From Deltaproteobacteria bacterium (GTDB lineage: Bacteria; Desulfobacterota; GWC2-55-46): a DNA stretch of 11,423 bases. The stretch is taken from contig JACREV010000083.1 of assembly GCA_016218095.1 (NCBI GenBank), forward strand, positions 1-11,423, in the 5' to 3' direction. Numbering within the stretch: the first letter of the stretch is position 1; each line of letters begins with the position of its first letter. Under the pieces are notes generated by a model. That model did not search any database. It was not told where the DNA came from and worked only from the letters and a program-made list of their open reading frames with translations. Positions 5,674 through 11,423 of this stretch are shown here, one piece after another. The position numbers were made by a program, and so were the translations under genes.

Positions 5674-6069
5674 ATGCAAAAAATCAAGAGGATTTCAGCG
5701 CTTGCCCTGATATTCACCTTCCTAACCTTCTCTGTGGCCAGGGCCGAGGACGTGATGCAGCAGACGATGAGGGACGCGCTCTACGGCGGCGTTGTCGGGG
5801 CCCTCGTCGGCGCGGCGGTTCTTCTTCTTACCGACAACCCGGACGACCACTTAAGCTACATCCCGACAGGCGCGGGCATAGGCATCCTCGCAGGCGCGGC
5901 ATACGGGGTCGCCACCTCCGGGATGATGATCACCTCTTCAGCCGCCGAGGTCGAGGACGGCAAGATCACCTTCAACATGCCTACGATCAAAAAGGAAAAG
6001 ATATACGACGAGATAGCGAACAGGTACGAGGAGATCGAGCGGGTAGACCTCATAAGGGTCAAGTTCTGA
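5674..6069 (+). CDS. Small exported glycine-rich (glycine-zipper-like) protein, function unknown
   Basis: This 131-residue protein has a clear signal peptide: basic MQKIKR, a hydrophobic core (residues 8-20), and a likely cleavage after VARA (residue 24). The mature part has two small-residue hydrophobic stretches, residues 38-52 (GGVVGALVGAAVLLL) and 66-80 (GAGIGILAGAAYGVA). They are separated by an acidic loop (TDNPDDHLSYIP). The spacing of glycines resembles glycine-zipper segments of outer-membrane-associated proteins. The C-terminal 40 residues are charged and probably helical. I do not recognise a named family. GGGAG lies 4 nt before the ATG. It is a single-gene unit with its own terminator, convergent with argC. 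An envelope or periplasmic location is likely; function is unknown. Confidence 0.75.
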   Translation: MQKIKRISALALIFTFLTFSVARAEDVMQQTMRDALYGGVVGALVGAAVLLLTDNPDDHLSYIPTGAGIGILAGAAYGVATSGMMITSSAAEVEDGKITFNMPTIKKEKIYDEIANRYEEIERVDLIRVKF

Positions 6070-6094
6070 GGATATTATAAAAACAGTTTGAATG

Positions 6095-6122
6095 GCCCCG
6101 CATTATGCGGGGCTTTTTTTTT
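6095..6122 (+). terminator. Intrinsic terminator of the exported-protein gene
   Basis: GCCCCGCA and TGCGGGGC form a perfect 8-bp stem with a 3-nt loop, followed by T9 (6114-6122). It begins 26 bp after the stop codon. Confidence 0.9.
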
Positions 6123-6161
6123 GGCTTAAGCGGGCATGGCACGCTCTGCCGAAGAATTAAT

Positions 6162-6201
6162 AAAGCGAGGCCCCTCTGAACGTTCAGAGGGGCCTCGCTT
6201 T
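6162..6201. terminator. 40-bp perfect palindrome, argC terminator (possibly bidirectional)
   Basis: The 20-nt left arm (6162-6181, AAAGCGAGGCCCC then TCTGAAC) is repeated exactly in inverse at 6182-6201. Minus-strand transcription of argC (stop at 6244) would read the stem followed by TTTATTAATT. On the plus strand it is followed by TTTTC, so it can serve both directions between convergent genes. Confidence 0.85.
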
Positions 6202-6243
6202 TCAGCGGGATAGCCGGAGCCGCGGCGCGGAGTATCGGCCGGA

Positions 6244-7278
6244 TTAAATCGAGACGGGCGGCGCGATGAGGCCCGTCGTCTCAGGGAGGCCCGCCATTAT
6301 GTTCATGTTCTGTATCGCCTGGCCCGAGGCGCCTTTGACGAGGTTGTCTATGGCGGATACTATTATCGCCTTCCTTTTTTTCTCATCGACGAATACGCCC
6401 AGGTCGCAGTAGTTGGAGGTCCTCACCTGGCTTATGTCCGGGAACCTCCCTTCGTCCATCACTCGGACAAACGGCTCCTTTTCATAAAAGGCCTTGTACA
6501 GGGAGTGGACCTCTTTCATCGAAACACCCTTCGAGAGGTTCGCGTAGACGGTCGAGAGTATGCCCCTTGAGACCGGCAGGAGGTGAGGGGTGAATGTAAT
6601 GGATACCCCGGCCCCGGCGATCGCCCCGAGCTCCTGTTCTATTTCAGGCGTATGCCTGTGCGAGCCGATCTTGTAGGCCTTGAAGCCAGGGGAGACCTCT
6701 ACGAACGAGGTCTCTATCGCCGCCTGCCTCCCGGCGCCGGATACGCCGCTCTTGGAGTCTACTATTATGGAGGAGGCGTCAGAGAGCTTCTCTTTAAGGA
6801 GCGGGGCGAGCGCAAGTATCGCGCTCGTCGGATAGCACCCGGGGTTGGCCACAAGCCTCGCCCCTTTTATTTCCTTCCTCCGGAGCTCAGGGAGGCCGTA
6901 GACGGCTTCATTAAGGAGCGCGGGGCTAATGTGCTCCCCGTACCATGCCTCGTAGACTGAGAGGTCGTGGATGCGAAAATCCGCGCTCAAGTCGATTACG
7001 CGGGAGGACTCAAGGAGCGCGGGGACAGCCGCCTGCGAAGCGCCGTGCGGGAGCGCGCTAAAGGCGATATCGGCCTCGATGGACTTGAATCCCTCGGGGT
7101 CGCTGAACTTAAGCCCGTCGTAGAAGCCCGTGAGCGACGGGAAGACCTCCGTTACGGCCTTTCCCTTATACTGGCGCGAGGTGACCTCCGTTACCTTCGC
7201 GTCCGGGTGCAGGGCGAGGAGCCTCAGGAGCTCGAAGCCCGTGTAACCGCTCCCGCCCACTATCGCGACCTTGATCAT
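6244..7278 (-). CDS. argC: N-acetyl-gamma-glutamyl-phosphate reductase
   Basis: ArgC catalyses the NADPH-dependent reduction of N-acetyl-glutamyl-5-phosphate to the semialdehyde, the third step of arginine synthesis, in the cytoplasm. The 344-residue length is normal. Residues 1-16 hold the nucleotide-binding loop (VAIVGGSGYTGFEL). The active-site cysteine is C148 in VANPGCYPTSAIL. A later SGVSGAGRQA block and the GSHRHTPEIEQEL block (histidines of the active site) are present, as is the C-terminal NLVKGASGQAIQNMN signature. AGGAGG lies 6 nt before the ATG. It follows rplM-rpsI on the same strand, as in many deltaproteobacteria, but a strong terminator sits about 25 bp before its start and no clear private promoter is visible. 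Confidence 0.97.
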   Translation of the reverse strand: MIKVAIVGGSGYTGFELLRLLALHPDAKVTEVTSRQYKGKAVTEVFPSLTGFYDGLKFSDPEGFKSIEADIAFSALPHGASQAAVPALLESSRVIDLSADFRIHDLSVYEAWYGEHISPALLNEAVYGLPELRRKEIKGARLVANPGCYPTSAILALAPLLKEKLSDASSIIVDSKSGVSGAGRQAAIETSFVEVSPGFKAYKIGSHRHTPEIEQELGAIAGAGVSITFTPHLLPVSRGILSTVYANLSKGVSMKEVHSLYKAFYEKEPFVRVMDEGRFPDISQVRTSNYCDLGVFVDEKKRKAIIVSAIDNLVKGASGQAIQNMNIMAGLPETTGLIAPPVSI

Positions 7279-7302
7279 CTGAGACCTCCTTTAAGGATAC
7301 AA

Positions 7303-7336
7303 AATAAAAAAAGGGGAGACCTCGCGGCCTCCCCTT
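7303..7336 (-). terminator. Strong intrinsic terminator between rpsI and argC
   Basis: On the minus strand AAGGGGAGGCC and GGTCTCCCCTT form an 11-bp stem (one G-T wobble) with a GCGA tetraloop (7336-7311). A T-rich tract interrupted by one A follows. It ends 24 bp before the argC ATG, so it either ends the ribosomal-protein transcript or attenuates argC. The 132 bp between the rpsI stop and this hairpin hold no recognised gene or promoter. Confidence 0.85.
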
Positions 7337-7468
7337 GGTTTTGATTTTTCGAACGGCCTGGACATCCTGTCACGCATTAGGCCTGCACACCCTGCCGGTC
7401 GGGCCGCGTGGCCCCCAAGCGCTTCAACCGTAGCAACGAAGCGCCCCGCCGCCGCCGTCCCAGTGAGA

Positions 7469-7858
7469 TTACCTCTTGGAGAACTGGAACCTCTTCCTTG
7501 CGCCCTTCTGTCCGTACTTCTTTCTTTCCTTCATCCTCGGGTCCCTGGTAAGGAGGCCGGCCTTCTTTAGCACACCCCTCAAGGAGGCGTCGGAGACGAG
7601 GAGGGCCCTTGCTATCCCGTGCCTTACGGCCCCGGCCTGTCCGGACTCCCCGCCGCCGTCGACGTTTGCGACGACGTTGAACTTTCCGACGTTGTTGGTG
7701 AGCTCCAGGGGCTGTCTTACGATGCCCCTCAAGGTCTCGCGGCTGAAGAAGACCGAGTAGGCCTTCTCGTTAACGGTTATCTCGCCCGCGCCGGGGAGGA
7801 GTCTCACCCTCGCGACCGAAGTCTTGCGTCTGCCTACTGCGCTGAATACGTCTGCCAT
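7469..7858 (-). CDS. rpsI: 30S ribosomal protein S9
   Basis: This is a 129-residue protein of normal length. The N-terminus has the S9 block AVGRRKTSVARVRLLPGAG, the middle has VNGGG-type NVDGGGESGQAGAVRHGIARALL, and the protein ends in the basic tail ARKRFQFSKR, which reaches the P-site tRNA in the ribosome. The ATG at 7858 is preceded by a modest GGGGGT site. It lies 35 bp after rplM, the near-universal rplM-rpsI pair, and shares the rplM promoter. Confidence 0.98.
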   Translation of the reverse strand: MADVFSAVGRRKTSVARVRLLPGAGEITVNEKAYSVFFSRETLRGIVRQPLELTNNVGKFNVVANVDGGGESGQAGAVRHGIARALLVSDASLRGVLKKAGLLTRDPRMKERKKYGQKGARKRFQFSKR

Positions 7859-7893
7859 GCTATGTTACCCCCGGTAATGTTCGTGAAATCGGC

Positions 7894-8322
7894 TTATAAT
7901 GAGATCGACTCGGGCGACTGCGCCTGGTGCGGGTGCGCTGTCCCGGAGTAGACCTTGAGCTTCTTGTACATGTCCCTGCCGAGCCTGCCCTTGGGGAGCA
8001 TGCCCCAGACCGCCTTTTTAAGGGCGTCTTCGGGCTTTTCCTCGAGGACCTTGCCGAGCGACTTGGCCTTGAGGCCGTTCGGGTACATGGTGTGGTGGTA
8101 GTATATCTTGTCAGTGGACTTGTTCCCCGTGAAACCGACCTTTTCGGCGTTGACCACGACGACGAAGTCGCCGGTGTCGAGGTGCGGGGTGAAAGTCGGC
8201 TTGTGCTTGCCGCGTAGTATCGCGGCTATCTGTGTCGCGACCCTCCCGAGGGTCTTGCCGTTTACGTCCACGAGGTACCACTTTTTTGCGTTTGTGTCGA
8301 TTTTCGGAATAAATGTCTTCAT
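7894..8322 (-). CDS. rplM: 50S ribosomal protein L13
   Basis: The protein has 142 residues from ATG 8322, matching the usual L13 length; an upstream in-frame ATG (8355) would add 11 unconserved residues and overlaps the -10 box. Motifs are WYLVDVNGKTLGRVATQIA, GKHKPTFTPHLDTGDFVVVVNA, YYHHTMYPNGLK and VWGMLPKGRLGRDMYKKLKV with the terminal HPHQAQSP. L13 binds 23S rRNA and is an early assembly protein. It heads the rplM-rpsI operon. A GGGGA site lies 8 nt before the chosen start. Confidence 0.98.
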   Translation of the reverse strand: MKTFIPKIDTNAKKWYLVDVNGKTLGRVATQIAAILRGKHKPTFTPHLDTGDFVVVVNAEKVGFTGNKSTDKIYYHHTMYPNGLKAKSLGKVLEEKPEDALKKAVWGMLPKGRLGRDMYKKLKVYSGTAHPHQAQSPESISL

Positions 8323-8354
8323 CTTTAAGTCCCCGGCTTTATTTTGAATATACA

Positions 8355-8383
8355 AAAATATATGATTTTCGGGATATTGTCAA
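8355..8383 (-). promoter_or_regulatory. Sigma-70 promoter for rplM-rpsI
   Basis: On the minus strand TTGACA (8383-8378), a 17-bp spacer and TATTTT (8360-8355; alternatively TATATT two bases earlier). The predicted leader is about 27 nt. It lies between the cytochrome stop and rplM, so the ribosomal genes are independent of the cytochrome gene. Confidence 0.7.
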
Positions 8384-8422
8384 GGTATTTCTGGGGAGGC
8401 TTCCGGGCAAGGGGAGGGGGGG

Positions 8423-9415
8423 TTATTTCTGGTGGCAGGTCCGGCATACGCCGCTTCCGGTGTTGCCGCCGACCCTTCTCAAGAAATTGCCGTCGGAGCA
8501 GTCTTCCCCGGCGACACACCATGTGATCACCCCGCCTTCATCGCTCCATGTCGGCTCGGCCTCGTCCCATGAGAGGTTCCTGAAGTGCGGGTCGTGGCAT
8601 GATGAGCACTCGACCCTGCCGCCCCGGAGGAGGTCGGCTATCGTAGCGGTGTCGGAGATGAAGCCTTTAACCGCCCACCGGTTCTGGGCCATGTTGCCGT
8701 TGTAGGCGGTGGCCGCGGAAGATGCCATCTCGCTGGTAAGGCCTATCGAGTTGATTGTCGTGTTAGTGGCCCTCAAGCCCGCCCTGTCCGTGCTGTAGGT
8801 GACCGAGACAGGGTGGTCGTTAGTCAGGTCTAAGCCTACGATCAGCCTGGCCGCGAAGTCGACATCGGTAACCCACCCGCCTGAGCCGTGACAGGAGGTA
8901 CAGGCGCCGGATGAGAAATGGTCGATGCTTGACACAAGGGTATACCCTCCGACAGGCATCCTGACTCTCCAGCTGAGGTCTGAACCTCCTGCGGTGACCC
9001 CGCCCTTGCCGGGCGCGTTTACGATATTGTCGAATGTCGTGACCCCGTCATGACAGCTAAGGCAGGCGAGCGTTGTAGAGCCTATGTCTGTATTATTTAT
9101 CGTCGACCCGCCGATGGTCGTCCCGTAGGCCGTAAAAGAGGTCGGGGCCGAGGTGCCCCTGTTCCACATCGGCACGAGATTGCTTGCGGTATTGGAATGA
9201 TGAGGGGTATGGCAGAATACGCAGATCTCGGTCGTGCCGTTCATGGTGACGACTTTCCCGATAGAGCCCATGTTGTGCCTCGTGCCGGAAATTCCGCTCG
9301 CCGCAACGCCTGCCGGGTAGTCGTTTACGCCTGCCGCGAAGGCCGGTGCTCCAATAAGGAGCGCGGCCGAGAGGAGAGGCAAGACCCTTTTCGTGATCTG
9401 TAGAATTCTGCCCAT
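8423..9415 (-). CDS. Exported pentaheme cytochrome c, OmcE-like
   Basis: This is a 330-residue protein from ATG 9415 (GGAAG 6 nt upstream; the alternative TTG at 9442 touches the leader terminator). A signal peptide covers residues 1-27 (basic GRILQITKR, hydrophobic LPLLSAALLIG, APAFA). Five CxxCH heme sites follow: 65-69 (CVFCH, then TPHH), 118-122 (CLSCHDG), 172-176 (CTSCH), 270-274 (CSSCHDPH) and 324-328 (CRTCH), three residues from the C-terminus. RHNMGS, NDHPVSVTY and FLRR..N..SG are also present. The order CxFCHTPH, CLSCHDG, NDHPV, CxSCHDPH, terminal CxTCH is the layout I associate with OmcE-type extracellular cytochromes, some of which polymerise into electron-conducting filaments. CTSCH looks like an extra heme relative to the four in OmcE. 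Filament formation is inference. Confidence 0.87.
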   Translation of the reverse strand: MGRILQITKRVLPLLSAALLIGAPAFAAGVNDYPAGVAASGISGTRHNMGSIGKVVTMNGTTEICVFCHTPHHSNTASNLVPMWNRGTSAPTSFTAYGTTIGGSTINNTDIGSTTLACLSCHDGVTTFDNIVNAPGKGGVTAGGSDLSWRVRMPVGGYTLVSSIDHFSSGACTSCHGSGGWVTDVDFAARLIVGLDLTNDHPVSVTYSTDRAGLRATNTTINSIGLTSEMASSAATAYNGNMAQNRWAVKGFISDTATIADLLRGGRVECSSCHDPHFRNLSWDEAEPTWSDEGGVITWCVAGEDCSDGNFLRRVGGNTGSGVCRTCHQK

Positions 9416-9440
9416 ATAAGGCTTCCGAGGTGTTTTTTTC

Positions 9441-9471
9441 AAAAAAAATGCCGAAGAGGCCGCCCTTTCGG
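9441..9471 (-). terminator. Intrinsic terminator inside the cytochrome leader
   Basis: On the minus strand CCGAAAGG, loop GCGG, and CCTcTTCGG form an 8-bp stem with one bulged C, followed by CA and T8 (9448-9441). It lies after the promoter and 25 nt before the cytochrome ATG, so it is placed to control the gene rather than end another. Confidence 0.65.
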
Positions 9472-9532
9472 ACGCCTTTCGGCGATCATAGCCTTTGGAC
9501 CTTAAAACCGCCTTCAGTCTTAAGATTAAAAC
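9441..9532 (-). promoter_or_regulatory. Structured leader of the cytochrome mRNA (attenuator or riboswitch candidate)
   Basis: Between the predicted transcript start (about 9532) and the terminator's T-run lie about 90 nt with hairpin CGCC-GAAA-GGCG (9484-9473) directly before the terminator hairpin. GCCGAA (9483-9478) can instead pair with TTCGGC (9455-9450), which would break both hairpins, so an on/off switch is possible. The tandem CCGAAAGG motif is notable. I looked for the c-di-GMP/cGAMP (GEMM) core GGGACGCAAAGCC and did not find it, nor any other riboswitch core I know. Confidence 0.5.
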
Positions 9533-9538
9533 GGCCCC

Positions 9539-9567
9539 ATTATAGTACCGGTATTAAAAAAAGTCAA
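9539..9567 (-). promoter_or_regulatory. Sigma-70 promoter of the cytochrome gene
   Basis: On the minus strand TTGACT (9567-9562), a 17-bp spacer and a perfect TATAAT (9544-9539). The spacer contains the palindrome TACCGGTA. This is the best consensus promoter in the window. Confidence 0.8.
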
Positions 9568-9587
9568 CATTTCATTAATAAAACATA

Positions 9588-9605
9588 CCTGTACGGAAGT
9601 ACAGG
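9588..9605. promoter_or_regulatory. Palindrome CCTGTAC-GGAA-GTACAGG, possible operator
   Basis: This is a perfect 7-bp inverted repeat. It contains CTGT-N8-ACAG, the core of the gammaproteobacterial LexA (SOS) box. It lies 6 bp upstream of the ligA -35 candidate and 20 bp upstream of the cytochrome -35. LexA motifs in other phyla differ, so the identity is uncertain. Confidence 0.4.
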
Positions 9606-9611
9606 GGTGTG

Positions 9612-9639
9612 TTGCCAAGTATGAAGTAATTTTTATAAA
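9612..9639 (+). promoter_or_regulatory. Promoter candidate for ligA
   Basis: TTGCCA (9612-9617), a 16-bp spacer and TATAAA (9634-9639) predict a start near 9646 and a leader of about 67 nt. A second, weaker set, TTGACC (9677-9682), 17 bp and TACATA (9700-9705), would start transcription at or next to the ATG. Confidence 0.5.
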
Positions 9640-9712
9640 CTAATCGGGAGTATGCGCCGCCACCCCTCGTGTATATTTGACCTCCTTTGATACCTATGCT
9701 ACATATCTCTCC

Positions 9713-11423
9713 ATGGACGAAAAAGAGGCGAAGGCCGAGATAGACCGGCTCCGTAAAGAGATAGACTACCACAACTACCGCTACTACATACTCGACAACC
9801 CGGTCGTGACCGACGCAGAGTACGATAGATTGATGCGCTGTCTTGAAGGGCTCGAAAGGGACTTCCCGCGCCTTGTGACGCCGGACTCCCCGACCCAGCG
9901 CGTCGGCGCAAGACCGCTACCCGCCTTCGGCACCATCACCCACACCATCCCGATGCTCTCGCTTGCCAACGCGTTTACAAAAGAGGAGGCGATAGAGTTC
10001 GACGCACGGATAAAGAGGCACCTCAAGCTCAGCGAGGGCGAGAGTATCGAATACGCGGCTGAGCCGAAGATGGACGGCCTCGCAGTCGAGCTCGTCTACG
10101 AGGACGGGGTCTTCACAAAGGGCTCTACGCGGGGAGACGGGTATGTGGGCGAGGACGTCACGCAAAACCTGAGGACCGTAAGGTCGATACCCCTTAAGCT
10201 CAGGCACGACTCTATCAGGATACCGAGGTACATGGAGGCGAGGGGGGAGGTCTTCCTGCCCCTGGAGAGCTTCAAAAAGCTCAACAGGGAGAAGGAGGCG
10301 AAGGGGGAGGCGCCTTTCGCCAACCCCAGGAACGCCGCGGCAGGGTCTTTAAGACAGCTCGACCCCCGCATCACCGCCTCCCGCCCGCTCGACATATTCT
10401 GCTACGGGCTTGGCGCGTTCGATGGGCCGTCGTTTACGACGCATTTTGCCACGCTCGAGTTCATAAAAAAGACGGGCCTCAAGGTGAACCCTTTTGTGAA
10501 GGTCGTAAAGGGGATCGGCGAGGCGTTAAAGTACCACGACGAGATGGAGGAGAAGAGGGAGTCTTTGAACTACGAGCTCGACGGCGTGGTATTGAAGGTG
10601 AACAGGCTCGATTTACAGGAGAGGCTCGGGGTCATAACGCGCTCTCCCCGGTGGGCGCTCGCGTACAAGTTCGCGCCGAAGCAGGAGGCGACGCGCGTAA
10701 GGGAGATATTCGTAGGCGTCGGAAGGACCGGGGCTTTGACGCCCGTTGCGTTTTTGGAGCCGGTTTCCGTCGGCGGCGTGACGATAGAGCGTGCGACCCT
10801 CCATAACGAGGACGAGGTGAGGAGGAAGGACGTCCGCCCCGGCGACTACGTTATAGTCCAGAGGGCAGGGGACGTCATACCCGAGGTCGCCGAGGTGCTC
10901 AAAGACAAAAGGCCCGCTAAGGGGCTCCCCGAGTTCCGGATGCCTGACAAGTGCCCGGAGTGCTCGTCCATGGTCGAAAGGATCGGCGCGATCCACTACT
11001 GCACAGGCGGGCTCTTATGCCCTGCCCAGCTGAAGGAGTCGATAAGGCACTTCGCGTCAAAAAGGGCGTTTGACATAGAAGGGCTTGGGGCGATGCACGT
11101 CGACCAGTTCGTGGAGAGCTCTCTTGTAAAGGACGTTGCCGACATTTTTTTGCTTACGAAGGACGGCCTCCTCTCGCTTGAGAGGTGGGGAGAGAAGTCC
11201 GCAGAGAACCTTATTGGCGCGATAGAGAAGTCGAAACACCCCACGCTTGAGCGGCTCATCTACGCGCTCGGGATAAAGCAAGTCGGCGAGCACATGGCGC
11301 GGGTCCTTGCCGAGAAGTTCGGGGACATACACGCCCTCGCCAGGGCTGCGAAAGAGGAGCTCGAAGAGACATACGAGATAGGGCCCGAGACGGCGACATC
11401 CATCGTGGACTTCTTCGCGGAAA
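9713..11423 (+). CDS. ligA: NAD-dependent DNA ligase LigA, 3' end cut by window edge
   Basis: LigA seals nicks in DNA during replication and repair using NAD+. The first 570 codons are present. The Ia domain (about residues 8-50, HNYRYYILDNPVVTDAEYDRLM) binds the nicotinamide part of NAD. The nucleotidyltransferase motif KMDG has the adenylated lysine at K119, followed by TRGDGYVGEDVT, ANPRNAAAGSLRQ, NYELDGVVLKVN and WALAYKF. The OB-fold region (VGRTGALTPVA, THNEDEV-like TLHNEDEV, VIVQRAGDVIPEV), a four-cysteine zinc finger (CPEC, CTGGLLCPAQ) and the start of the helix-hairpin-helix domain follow. The BRCT domain would be beyond the window. The start is set by homology; no Shine-Dalgarno site precedes the ATG. 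It is divergent from the cytochrome gene. Confidence 0.98.
   Translation, partial: MDEKEAKAEIDRLRKEIDYHNYRYYILDNPVVTDAEYDRLMRCLEGLERDFPRLVTPDSPTQRVGARPLPAFGTITHTIPMLSLANAFTKEEAIEFDARIKRHLKLSEGESIEYAAEPKMDGLAVELVYEDGVFTKGSTRGDGYVGEDVTQNLRTVRSIPLKLRHDSIRIPRYMEARGEVFLPLESFKKLNREKEAKGEAPFANPRNAAAGSLRQLDPRITASRPLDIFCYGLGAFDGPSFTTHFATLEFIKKTGLKVNPFVKVVKGIGEALKYHDEMEEKRESLNYELDGVVLKVNRLDLQERLGVITRSPRWALAYKFAPKQEATRVREIFVGVGRTGALTPVAFLEPVSVGGVTIERATLHNEDEVRRKDVRPGDYVIVQRAGDVIPEVAEVLKDKRPAKGLPEFRMPDKCPECSSMVERIGAIHYCTGGLLCPAQLKESIRHFASKRAFDIEGLGAMHVDQFVESSLVKDVADIFLLTKDGLLSLERWGEKSAENLIGAIEKSKHPTLERLIYALGIKQVGEHMARVLAEKFGDIHALARAAKEELEETYEIGPETATSIVDFFAE

Noticed and set aside
7311..7336. Resemblance of AGGGGAGGCCGCG to the T-box sequence before argC
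   Set aside because: The match is imperfect and one base short. It lies wholly in the terminator arm and loop, and I could not find a Stem I or specifier loop in the 132-nt leader.
7337..7468. tRNA or small RNA gene in the rpsI-argC gap
   Set aside because: No cloverleaf, T-loop (GTTCGA in the right context) or CCA-end arrangement could be built. It remains unexplained leader or spacer sequence.
9441..9532. GEMM (c-di-GMP/cGAMP) riboswitch in the cytochrome leader
   Set aside because: The conserved core GGGACGCAAAGCC and the upstream GGCAAACC are absent on both strands; only a GAAA-capped hairpin is shared.

Overview
The window reads as an ordinary chromosomal segment of an anaerobic, GC-rich bacterium of the Desulfobacterota/Deltaproteobacteria or Nitrospirota type. 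This placement is inference. It rests on the adjacent rplM-rpsI-argC order on one strand, a secreted multiheme cytochrome c, an archaeal-type fructose bisphosphatase, an AmmeMemoRadiSam radical SAM enzyme, and dispersed REP-like palindromes. I see no phage, plasmid, CRISPR, tRNA or rRNA genes.

Layout. 1-893 (minus): most of rtcA, RNA 3'-phosphate cyclase, cut by the window edge just past its catalytic histidine. 894-1309: gene-free and repeat-rich, with five copies of a 21-bp repeat (the first runs into the rtcA start) and a nested REP-like palindrome. 1310-4342 (minus): a four-gene block transcribed as fbp-like, BCAM0308/Nmd3-like zinc protein, amrS and an MTH1187-type thiamine-binding protein. 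The first pair overlaps by 4 bp and the gaps are short. 4545-5226 (minus): a DUF948 / YtxH membrane-protein pair with its own promoters and terminator. 5674-6069 (plus): a small exported glycine-rich protein. 6244-8322 (minus): rplM-rpsI, a strong terminator, then argC, which meets the exported-protein gene at a 40-bp perfect palindrome. 8423-9415 (minus): a five-heme exported cytochrome resembling the OmcE-type extracellular cytochromes, behind a strong promoter and a leader with an intrinsic terminator. 9713 to the window end (plus): ligA, NAD-dependent DNA ligase, incomplete at its 3' end.

Most of this is housekeeping: ribosomal proteins, arginine synthesis, DNA ligation, RNA end repair. 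Three things deserve most attention. First, the FBP aldolase/phosphatase homologue has lost the Schiff-base lysine, the partner tyrosine and several metal-binding aspartates. Second, the cytochrome leader looks like a transcription attenuator or riboswitch of no class I can name. Third, the repeat cluster appears to have rewritten the 5' end of rtcA. I found no clear multi-gene defence system or other wholly new system.
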